Shown piece by piece: positions 1 through 8,209 of a stretch of DNA of 11,853 bases. The notes beneath the pieces are model-generated. The model saw only the letters and a list, made by a program, of their open reading frames with translations, was not told where the DNA came from and did no database searches. The stretch covers positions 1 to 11,853 of the forward strand of contig JAFADT010000610.1 of assembly GCA_023424585.1 (NCBI GenBank). The letters run 5' to 3'. The translations under genes were made by a program, and so were the position numbers. Each line of letters opens with the position of its first letter. Position 1 is the first letter of the stretch. This stretch comes from Pseudomonadota bacterium. GTDB lineage: Bacteria; Myxococcota; Myxococcia; Myxococcales; Myxococcaceae.

Positions 1-1
1 G

Positions 2-2788
2 CGCCGCCCGGAGCTGTCGCTGGACGTGCTCGCGGCGGTGGAGCTGGCCCGCGAGCGCCGCGAGGAGGCCGGCTGGTCCCCCCAGCTCGCGGACGCGTTC
101 CTCCAGCAGATGGACGAGCGGGCCCGCACGGTGGACCCCCGGCTCGTGGTGGACCGCCAGCCCCTGCGCCGCGTGGCCCTGGCGTCCGGCGGCGCCGTGC
201 TGCTGCTCGCGGTGCTGCTGTTCTTCGTGGGCGGCCGGTGGGCCGCCGGCTGGAAGCACCTGCGCGAGCAGGCCTCGCGCCCGGAGACCGCCGCGCAGGC
301 GGAGCCCATCACCGGCGACATCGAGCTCACCTACCGCTACCCCGCGTACACGGGCCTCGCGCCGCGCACCGTGCCCGGCACCAACGGCGAGGTCAGCGCG
401 CCCGCCGGCACGGAGGTCGCGCTGAAGACGCGCTCGGACCGCCCCATCGAGCGCGCGGAGGTCGTCGTCAACGGACAGACGCTGCCCCTCACCGTCACCG
501 GCGGCCGCGAGCTCCAGGGCAGCTTCGTGGCGAAGCAGGGCGGCCACTACCACTTCGTCTTCTACGGCGCGCGCGCGAAGCCGCTCGCGGTGGGCCCGGA
601 CATCCCCCTCACCGTGGAGGCGGACAAGGCGCCCCAGGTGACGCTGCTCACGCCGTCCACGGAGATCGAGGTCGACCCCGGCCAGACCGTGACGCTCAAG
701 TACGAGGCCACCGACGACTACGGCCTGTCCGGCCTGGCGCTGGTGTACCGCATGCCCGGCGCGAAGCAGGAGGCGCGCGTGCCCCTGCCGCGCGAGGACA
801 GCCGCCGCAGCCGGGGCACCTTCCGCTGGGACCTGGGCCCGCTCAAGCCCGCCCCCGGCGACCGCATCACCTACTACGTGGAGGCGAAGGACAACGACGC
901 GGTGGAGGGCCCCAAGAAGGGCGTCAGCCGCACGCAGACCCTGCGCGTCTACAGCGCCGCCGAGCACCGCCGCGCCGCCCTGGAGAAGGCGGAGGCGCTG
1001 TGGGGCCGGCTCGTGGACCACCTGGCGGACCGCCTGGAGGGCCCCGACCGCGCGAAGCAGAAGGACGCGCAGGCGGTGGAGAGCGCGAAGTCCGTGGACT
1101 CGAGCGGCCAGCAGCTCGCGGACGACTTCCGCGCGCAGGGCAGCGAGCTGTCGCGCGAGAAGGATGTGCCCAAGGAGATCATCTCCGCGCTCCTGAACAT
1201 CGGCGGGGACCTCAAGCGCAGCGTGGGCACCACCTCCGACTTCCGCCGCCTCTACCTGCGCACCCAGCGCGCGCGCGGCGAGGACTGGGGCACCGGCACC
1301 CGGCTCACCGCCGTGGTGGAGGACGAAATCGAGGGCCTGGAGCGCGACATCCTCTACCTGGAGTCGCTGCTGGACCGGCAGAAGCTGGAGGCGCTCCAGG
1401 AGCTGACGAAGCAGCTGGCCAACGACCGCCGCGACCTGTCGCGCCTCATCGAGCAGTTCAAGGCCAACCCGGACGAGGCCGCGCGCGAGCAGGTGATGCA
1501 GCAGATCCAGCAGCTCAAGTCGCGCATCCAGGAGCTGATGCAGCGCATGGCCGAGCTGCGCAAGGGCATCCGCGACGAGCACCTCAACGCGGAGGCGCTG
1601 TCGGAGATGATGCAGCAGGAGGACATGCAGGGCGCCATGGACGAGGTCGAGCGCCTGATGCAGGAGGGCAAGGCGGACGAGGCCCTCGCGAAGCTCCAGG
1701 AGCTGGGCATGCAGATGGACGAGATGCTCGACTCCATGGACAAGTCCCAGGAGGACTTCGGCGCGGAGCAGTACCCGGAGCTGGCGGAGAAGTTCGGCAA
1801 GTTCATGGACGACCTGAAGGGCACCCTGGACGAGCAGCAGAAGGTCGCGGAGCAGACGCGCGCCCTGCGCGACCAGGCCCGCAGCCAGAACCGCGACCGG
1901 CTCAAGGAGAAGGGCCAGGCCCTCAAGGACGAGCTCGCGCGCAAGGTGCAGCAGGTGCAGGAGCACTACCAGAAGCTCGACCCGGGCCGGCTCAACAGCC
2001 GCGCGGCCCGCCCGCTGGAGGAGGCCCAGTCCGAGCTGCGCAACGTGGAGAACGCGCTCAAGGTGGACGACTTCGACCTCGCCGCCGAGTCCGCCGCCCG
2101 CGCGGAGGACGCCGCGCGCCAGCTGTCCAGCATGGGCGAGCAGCAGCGCCAGCTGGACGAGATGTTCGGCAACCCGCCGGAGGTGCGCCAGCAGTCCGCG
2201 AAGCTCGCGGAGCAGCTCAAGAAGGACGCGCGCGACGTGTCGGACGTGAGCCAGCAGCTCCAGAACCTCTTCCCGCCGCCGGGCTCGCAGCTGTCGCAGC
2301 AGGAGAAGCAGCAGCTCCAGCAGCTGGGCCAGCGCCAGCAGCAGCTGGAGCAGCGCGCGCAGGGCCTGCGCCAGCAGATGGAGGACATGGAGCAGACGGC
2401 GCCCCTGTTCGGGGAGGAGGCCGGCCAGCAGATGGAGGAGATTGGCCAGCGCATGGGCGAGGCCGCCCAGCGCATGCAGGGCCGCGACCCCGGCCGCGGC
2501 TACGGTGAGCAGCAGGCCGCCATGGAGGGCCTCAAGCGCTTCCAGCAGCAGATGCAGCAGAGCCAGCAGGGCCGCAAGGGCGGCCGCGGGCTGCCCATGC
2601 CCATGGGCTCCGGCCGCCGCCAGGAGGGCAACGGCCGCGACCCGCAGGACAAGGTGGAGCTGCCGGACGAGGACGCGTTCCAGGCGCCTCGCGAGTTCCG
2701 CAAGGACCTGCTGGACGCGATGAAGCAGGGCGCGCCGGAGAAGTACCGCGAGCAGGTGAAGCGCTACTACGAGGAGCTGGTGAAGTGA
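2..2788 (+). CDS. DUF4175-type membrane-anchored coiled-coil protein, 5' end cut off
   Basis: The reading frame is open from base 2, and the first possible start is an internal-looking GTG at 26, so the true start is probably upstream. Counting from that GTG (920 residues), residues 1-49 are cytoplasm-like and charged, and one hydrophobic segment lies at about 50-70 (ALASGGAVLLLAVLLFFVGG). Residues about 96-310 form two beta-rich, Ig-like blocks with the DUF4175-like signatures YRYPAYTG, TDDYGLSGL and ITYYVEAKDND. Residues about 310-890 are a long Glu/Gln/Arg/Met-rich predicted coiled coil with a QQLQ-rich stretch. The C-terminus is a charged helix (EKYREQVKRYYEELVK). DUF4175 proteins often sit beside MoxR-ATPase/DUF58/vWA (Bat-like) genes, so those may lie just upstream; this is family knowledge and is not visible here. 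The likely place is the inner membrane with the body in the periplasm. No enzymatic motif was seen and the molecular function is unknown. The stop overlaps the next gene by 4 bases. Confidence 0.82.
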   Translation, partial: RRPELSLDVLAAVELARERREEAGWSPQLADAFLQQMDERARTVDPRLVVDRQPLRRVALASGGAVLLLAVLLFFVGGRWAAGWKHLREQASRPETAAQAEPITGDIELTYRYPAYTGLAPRTVPGTNGEVSAPAGTEVALKTRSDRPIERAEVVVNGQTLPLTVTGGRELQGSFVAKQGGHYHFVFYGARAKPLAVGPDIPLTVEADKAPQVTLLTPSTEIEVDPGQTVTLKYEATDDYGLSGLALVYRMPGAKQEARVPLPREDSRRSRGTFRWDLGPLKPAPGDRITYYVEAKDNDAVEGPKKGVSRTQTLRVYSAAEHRRAALEKAEALWGRLVDHLADRLEGPDRAKQKDAQAVESAKSVDSSGQQLADDFRAQGSELSREKDVPKEIISALLNIGGDLKRSVGTTSDFRRLYLRTQRARGEDWGTGTRLTAVVEDEIEGLERDILYLESLLDRQKLEALQELTKQLANDRRDLSRLIEQFKANPDEAAREQVMQQIQQLKSRIQELMQRMAELRKGIRDEHLNAEALSEMMQQEDMQGAMDEVERLMQEGKADEALAKLQELGMQMDEMLDSMDKSQEDFGAEQYPELAEKFGKFMDDLKGTLDEQQKVAEQTRALRDQARSQNRDRLKEKGQALKDELARKVQQVQEHYQKLDPGRLNSRAARPLEEAQSELRNVENALKVDDFDLAAESAARAEDAARQLSSMGEQQRQLDEMFGNPPEVRQQSAKLAEQLKKDARDVSDVSQQLQNLFPPPGSQLSQQEKQQLQQLGQRQQQLEQRAQGLRQQMEDMEQTAPLFGEEAGQQMEEIGQRMGEAAQRMQGRDPGRGYGEQQAAMEGLKRFQQQMQQSQQGRKGGRGLPMPMGSGRRQEGNGRDPQDKVELPDEDAFQAPREFRKDLLDAMKQGAPEKYREQVKRYYEELVK

Positions 2789-4563
2789 GCCGCCGCACGC
2801 ACGCGACCATTCCCTGCCTGGGCGCCCTGTGCGCCCTGCTGCTCGCCGCCCCCGCGGCCCTCGCGCAGCCGCCCGACGCGGCCCTCAAGGAAGAGGTGAA
2901 GCAGCGGCTGGGCAAGGTGGAGCAGTCGCTGGACGACTGGGACGTGGGCGCCGCCCGCCGCGAGCTGGCCGAGGTCGAGAAGCGCGTGCCGTCCGAGCTG
3001 GAGCCCCTCAAGTACTTCCAGGGGCGCGTGGCCTTCGAGGACGGCCAGTACGACGACGCGGTGACGCTGCTGGAAGGCGCCAACATCGAGGACAAGCCGG
3101 GCAGCTACCTGCGGCTGGCCAAGGACACGCGCGCCATCGTCAAGGACCACCAGCGCGCGGAGAGCGAGCATTTCATCTTCTTCTACCCCAAGGGCAAGGA
3201 GGAGATCCTGGTGCCCTACGCGCTGGAGACGCTGGAGGCCATCCACCGCGCGCTCGCGGAGGACCTGGGCTGGACGCCGCCGGGCAAGGTGCGCGTGGAG
3301 GTGGTGAACAACGCGCGCGAGCTGTCCCGCGTCAGCACGCTGACGGAGAAGCAGATCCGCACCACCGGCACCATCGCCATCTGCAAGTTCAACAAGCTGA
3401 TGGTCACGAGCCCCAAGGCCGTGGCGCAGGGCTACGACTGGCAGGACACGCTGGCGCACGAGTACGTGCACCTGGTGGTCAGCCAGCTGTCCCACAACAC
3501 CGTGCCCATCTGGCTGCACGAGGGCCTGGCCAAGTTCCTGGAGTCGCGCTGGCGCGGCAAGGGCGGGCTCGCCATGACGCCCTCCACGCAGGCGCTGCTG
3601 GGCAAGCGCGTGAAGGAGGACAAGCTCATCCCCTTCGAGAAGATGCACCCCTCCATCGCCATGCTGCCCACGGCGGAGGACGCGGCCACCGCGTTCGCGG
3701 AGGTGTTCTACGCCATCGACTACATCCACGGCACCAAGGGCACCGCGGGCCTGCGCACCCTGTTGCAGGAGCTGAAGGCGGGCCAGCCGGACAAGAAGGC
3801 GGTGGAGGCGGCGACGGGCATGCCCTTCCCCCTCTTCGAGAAGACGTGGCTGGCCTACGTGAAGAAGCAGCCCTTCCCGCAGGAGCTGGTGCCGCGCGAC
3901 GACCGCGTGGTGCTCAAGGAGGACGCCAAGGGGGAGAAGAAGGACAGCGAGAAGAAGGGGCGTGAGATCTCCTTCGGCGGCTTCGCCGAGGTGACCGAGG
4001 TCCCCGCGCGCAAGTTCGCGCACCTGGGCGAGGTGCTGCGCGAGCGCAACCGCGTGAAGGCCGCCGCGGAGGAGTACGCGCGGGCGCACAAGCTGGTGGG
4101 CGACAAGTACGAGTCCGTCTCCAACAAGTTCGCGCTCGCGCTCCTGGAGCTGCGCCGGCTGGATGAAGCGGAGGCCGTGCTGCGCGGCTCGCTGCGCATG
4201 CACCCGGGCTCGCCCTCCACCAACGTGCACCTGGGCCGCATCCTGCTGTTCCGCAAGGACTACCCGAAGGCGAAGACGGCGTACCTGGAGGCGCTGGCCT
4301 CGGACCCGTTCGACCCTGAGATCCACGTGGCCCTCACGCGCATCCACGGCGCGCTGGGGGAGACGGCGCTCGCGTCGCGCACGCGCGTGGCCGCCGCCAA
4401 CCTCACGGGCCTCAAGCCCGACGACGTGGACCGCGCCGCCCAGGCCTTCCTGCGCGCGGAGGACGAGCTGTCGGAGACGAAGAACGTCCCGGCCGGCACG
4501 CCCGACGCCCCGAAGCCTGCGCCCGCCCCGGCGCCGAAGCCGGCGCCGCGCCCCGCGAAGTAG
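2785..4563 (+). CDS. Secreted peptidase-MA-like zinc metalloprotease with C-terminal TPR region
   Basis: This 592-residue protein starts at a GTG that overlaps the upstream TGA (GTGA), a classic translational-coupling arrangement. A Sec signal peptide is visible, with hydrophobic CLGALCALLLAAPAALA and probable cleavage after residue 27 (ALA|Q). The catalytic part, about residues 125-365, has the gluzincin motif HEYVH (225-229) and the downstream WLHEGLAKF (243-251). H225 and H229 are likely zinc ligands, E226 the catalytic base and E246 the third ligand, as in the peptidase MA family. A charged Lys/Glu linker (376-392) leads to TPR-like helix pairs at about 410-535. A Pro/Ala/Lys tail (about 570-592) may span or contact the cell wall. 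It probably acts in the periplasm or at the cell surface. The substrate is unknown. Co-translation with the DUF4175 protein suggests a shared complex. The fold call is firm; actual proteolysis is inferred from the intact motif. Confidence 0.85.
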   Translation: MSRRTHATIPCLGALCALLLAAPAALAQPPDAALKEEVKQRLGKVEQSLDDWDVGAARRELAEVEKRVPSELEPLKYFQGRVAFEDGQYDDAVTLLEGANIEDKPGSYLRLAKDTRAIVKDHQRAESEHFIFFYPKGKEEILVPYALETLEAIHRALAEDLGWTPPGKVRVEVVNNARELSRVSTLTEKQIRTTGTIAICKFNKLMVTSPKAVAQGYDWQDTLAHEYVHLVVSQLSHNTVPIWLHEGLAKFLESRWRGKGGLAMTPSTQALLGKRVKEDKLIPFEKMHPSIAMLPTAEDAATAFAEVFYAIDYIHGTKGTAGLRTLLQELKAGQPDKKAVEAATGMPFPLFEKTWLAYVKKQPFPQELVPRDDRVVLKEDAKGEKKDSEKKGREISFGGFAEVTEVPARKFAHLGEVLRERNRVKAAAEEYARAHKLVGDKYESVSNKFALALLELRRLDEAEAVLRGSLRMHPGSPSTNVHLGRILLFRKDYPKAKTAYLEALASDPFDPEIHVALTRIHGALGETALASRTRVAAANLTGLKPDDVDRAAQAFLRAEDELSETKNVPAGTPDAPKPAPAPAPKPAPRPAK

Positions 4564-4570
4564 CCCTCCT

Positions 4571-4593
4571 CCCCGGCGGCCAGCCAGCCGGGG
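4571..4593 (+). terminator. Hairpin just after the metalloprotease gene, possible terminator
   Basis: A perfect 7-bp stem CCCCGGC/GCCGGGG with a 9-base loop begins 7 bases after the stop codon. There is no T-run after it, so it may be a weak or factor-assisted terminator or an mRNA 3'-end protector. Confidence 0.4.
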
Positions 4594-4883
4594 CTCCGCC
4601 TCCGCTCCCTTCCCGCCTTCGGGGGATGCCTGGCTTTCCGGGCACGAGGAGGACGGGATGGCGCTCCCAGACAGTCGTGCGGTGCTGAACGTCCGCGTCC
4701 GCGCCCGGGGGGCAGTGGCGGTGTCCACTGGCGCACCGGCGCGGAGGTGCAACGTGAAGTGGCACACGTCCTCCTCCCCACCCACTGGGTCCGCTGTCGC
4801 GCCCTGCTCCAACGTGCGCCGCGCGGATCCGGGAGCGTGTCCGGTCCACCGGCCTTGTCCCGCCTCACTCCCGAGGCCTTGAA

Positions 4884-4889
4884 AAGGAG
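4884..4889 (+). promoter_or_regulatory. Shine-Dalgarno site for the DUF4142 gene
   Basis: AAGGAG sits 9 bases before ATG 4899 and fixes that start. It is the strongest ribosome-binding site on the plus strand of this window. Confidence 0.8.
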
Positions 4890-4898
4890 CTGCACCCC

Positions 4899-5639
4899 AT
4901 GAAGCGCACCCTGCACGGAGTCACCCTCGCCGCGGTCCTCCTCACCGGCGGCGTCTCGCTGGCCCAGAACGTCACGTCCCCCAACCCCGCGCCCGGCAAG
5001 ACGACCCCCGCCGCGAAGGGCACGCTGGAGTTCAAGGGCTTCGAGGCCCCCGCGGACCCGAAGGCCTTCCTGGAGCGCGTGCACCACATCAACCAGACGG
5101 AGATCAAGCAGGCGAAGCTCGCTCAGCAGAACTCGCAGAACCCGGACGTGAAGAGCTACGCGCAGGCGATGATCGACGCGCACACGACCACCGACCAGAA
5201 GGTCATGGCCTATGCGAAGTCGCAGAACATGAAGCTGGCGGAGACGCCCACGCCCGCCAACACCCTGGAGAAGAAGGCCATGGCCGCGGACAAGGCGGAC
5301 ATGGAGAAGCTCCAGGCGCTGAAGGGCGCGCCGTTCGACTCGGCCTATATGGCCGGCCAGGTGGCCGCGCATGACGCCGCCATTGGCGAGGTGATGGCCG
5401 CCCAGCACGGCATGAACGCCACGGGCGAGCTGGCCACGCTGCTCACGAACCTCACCCAGGAGCTGCCCAGGCACCGCGACATGGCCTACCAGACCCTCGG
5501 CAAGCTGGACGAGGCCATGGGCGTGGGCGGCGCCGGCATGCAGGGCAGCACCATGGACCACGGCGCCACGGGCGCGACGACGGGCAGCTCCATGAGCGGC
5601 GCCTCGGGCACCCCCAGCGGTGCGACGAAGACGAAGTAA
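4899..5639 (+). CDS. Secreted DUF4142 (ferritin-like fold) protein
   Basis: This is a 246-residue exported protein. Its N-terminus is a Sec signal peptide (MKRTLHGVTLAAVLLTGGVS) with probable cleavage after A22 (SLA|Q). A Pro/Thr-rich linker reaches to about residue 52. Residues about 53-205 match the DUF4142 pattern of a helical bundle: INQTEIKQAKLAQQ, NPDVKSYAQAMIDAHTTTD, FDSAYMAGQVAAHDAAIGE and LPRHRDMAYQ. Histidines 95, 158 and 192 fall where the family usually has conserved His. The last ~40 residues are a flexible Gly/Ser/Thr/Met tail. DUF4142 proteins are periplasmic or outer-membrane-associated and have no proven biochemical role; some are linked to stress. Start and ribosome-binding site are clear. 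The gene appears to be a single transcription unit between the 335-base gap and a strong hairpin. Family assignment is confident; function is unknown. Confidence 0.88.
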   Translation: MKRTLHGVTLAAVLLTGGVSLAQNVTSPNPAPGKTTPAAKGTLEFKGFEAPADPKAFLERVHHINQTEIKQAKLAQQNSQNPDVKSYAQAMIDAHTTTDQKVMAYAKSQNMKLAETPTPANTLEKKAMAADKADMEKLQALKGAPFDSAYMAGQVAAHDAAIGEVMAAQHGMNATGELATLLTNLTQELPRHRDMAYQTLGKLDEAMGVGGAGMQGSTMDHGATGATTGSSMSGASGTPSGATKTK

Positions 5640-5661
5640 TCCAGCCGTGATGAAGCACGGA

Positions 5662-5694
5662 GCGCCTCCCCTGAAGTGGATTCACGGGAGGCGC
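5662..5694 (+). terminator. Strong hairpin after the DUF4142 gene
   Basis: The left arm 5662-5675 and right arm 5681-5694 pair over 14 positions with a single C-C mismatch, around the loop GTGGA. The outer nine pairs are GCGCCTCCC/GGGAGGCGC. It begins 22 bases after the stop. Only two T residues follow, so this is an intrinsic-type terminator without a good U-tract, as is common in very GC-rich genomes. It also lies just upstream of the lipoprotein gene. Confidence 0.6.
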
Positions 5695-5710
5695 CTTCCG
5701 CGTGCATAGT
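5681..5710 (+). promoter_or_regulatory. Possible promoter of the small lipoprotein gene
   Basis: TTCACG (5681-5686, four of six to TTGACA) and CATAGT (5705-5710, four of six to TATAAT) are 18 bases apart. The -10-like box ends only 8 bases before ATG 5719 and no Shine-Dalgarno site lies between, so the mRNA may be nearly leaderless. The -35-like box falls in the right arm of the preceding hairpin. This is pattern inference only. Confidence 0.3.
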
Positions 5711-5718
5711 GCCGGGCC

Positions 5719-5997
5719 ATGTCACGACTGATTGCCCTGGCCTCCTGCGTCTCCGTGCTGCTCCTCACCGGCTGCTCCAACGACGCCGACGCCATCTGCG
5801 ACTACCGCAAGGAGTGCTTCGACGCGGACCTGGATACCGGCAAGTGCGCCGAGAAGATCGGCGCCTGGGAGGACGAGAAGGAGAGCGAGCAGGACGCCCG
5901 CCGCGCGCGCACCGCGGAGTGCTCGCAGTGCCTCTCCGACCGGACGTGCTCGGAGGTCCTCGCCAACTGCATCGACGACTGCTTCGGCATCCCCTGA
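5719..5997 (+). CDS. Small cysteine-rich lipoprotein
   Basis: This 92-residue product starts with MSRLIALASCVSVLLLTGC, a lipoprotein signal peptide whose lipobox LTGC puts the lipidated cysteine at C19. The mature part has eight more cysteines (C27, C33, C43, C68, C71, C77, C84, C88), enough for four disulfides in the oxidising periplasm. A charged Asp/Glu/Lys helix-like stretch lies at about 50-63. The position after C19 is Ser, not Asp, so no inner-membrane retention signal of the classical kind is seen. I do not recognise a named family; small Cys-rich lipoproteins of this sort are common in myxobacteria. No Shine-Dalgarno site is visible before the ATG. The gene stands alone, and its stop is 12 bases before a bidirectional terminator hairpin shared with the convergent peptidase gene. 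Confidence 0.75.
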   Translation: MSRLIALASCVSVLLLTGCSNDADAICDYRKECFDADLDTGKCAEKIGAWEDEKESEQDARRARTAECSQCLSDRTCSEVLANCIDDCFGIP

Positions 5998-6009
5998 GGG
6001 GTGCGGGCG

Positions 6010-6034
6010 CCCCTGGGGCCCTGCGCCCCAGGGG
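6010..6034. terminator. Bidirectional terminator between convergent genes
   Basis: A perfect 10-bp stem CCCCTGGGGC/GCCCCAGGGG with a 5-base loop lies in the 55-base gap between the lipoprotein stop and the peptidase stop. A smaller stem CCTCC/GGAGG (6037-6050) follows. Being symmetric, it can end transcription from both sides. No T-run is present. Confidence 0.65.
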
Positions 6035-6052
6035 TCCCTCCTCGCGGAGGCG

Positions 6053-8083
<2,031 letters not shown>

Positions 8084-8092
8084 GGGGAGGTT

Positions 8093-8097
8093 CCTCC
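8093..8097 (-). promoter_or_regulatory. Shine-Dalgarno site for the S9 peptidase
   Basis: On the minus strand GGAGG lies 9 bases before GTG 8083. No ATG, GTG or TTG occurs in frame over at least the 60 bases upstream of that GTG, so this site decides the start. Confidence 0.75.
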
Positions 8098-8139
8098 GGA
8101 GAGATGGAACCCGGACCGTGCCCTCGGGAGGACGGGCTG

Positions 8140-8167
8140 TCCACCGATGGATGCGGGCCCCGGTGGA
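8140..8167. repeat. 7-bp inverted repeat in the divergent intergenic region
   Basis: TCCACCG (8140-8146) and CGGTGGA (8161-8167) form a perfect dyad with 14 bases between. It sits between the divergent starts of the S9 peptidase and selenoprotein genes, where an operator could act on either. It may also be chance in GC-rich DNA. Confidence 0.3.
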
Positions 8168-8192
8168 ATGGGTGGAAGGCCCTGACGCGCGG

Positions 8193-8202
8193 TGCTAGAG
8201 AT
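8193..8202 (+). promoter_or_regulatory. Possible -10 region of the selenoprotein gene
   Basis: TGCTAGAGAT resembles an extended -10 (TGn followed by TAGAGA). It ends 7 bases before ATG 8210 and there is no Shine-Dalgarno site, which suggests a nearly leaderless mRNA. No good -35 box was found. Weak inference. Confidence 0.25.
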
Positions 8203-8209
8203 TCCGCCC

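Larger units (their letters stand above)
4564..4898 (+). other. 335-base gap with inverted repeats, no convincing gene
   Basis: This stretch separates the metalloprotease gene from the DUF4142 gene. It contains a 7-bp GC hairpin at 4571-4593, a second 7-bp stem with one G-U pair and loop CTTT at 4627-4644, and a 6-bp dyad CAGTGG/CCACTG at 4713-4730. It also has a short dyad CCGGT/ACCGG at 4841-4852. It should carry the promoter of the DUF4142 gene, but I cannot place -35 and -10 boxes with confidence. A 74-codon frame from ATG 4658, preceded by AGGAGGA, is open, but its third positions are less GC-biased than those of the neighbouring genes and it resembles no family. Confidence 0.5.

Noticed and set aside
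2280..2400. CAG-type repeat array in the DUF4175 gene
   Set aside because: The repeated CAGCAGCTCCAG-like units simply encode a Gln-rich coiled coil; spacing is irregular and no flanking repeat or mobile feature is seen.
2767..4812. 681-residue open frame on the minus strand opposite the metalloprotease gene
   Set aside because: It is made of Arg/Leu/Gly/His/Val-rich low-complexity sequence, as expected from the complement of a high-GC3 gene, and the plus-strand gene has clear domains and motifs.
4658..4882. 74-codon open frame on the plus strand with AGGAGGA upstream
   Set aside because: The Shine-Dalgarno-to-ATG distance is only 4 bases, third-position GC is lower than in the real genes, the product is an Arg/Pro/Ser-rich string with no family resemblance, and it ends within the leader of the DUF4142 gene.
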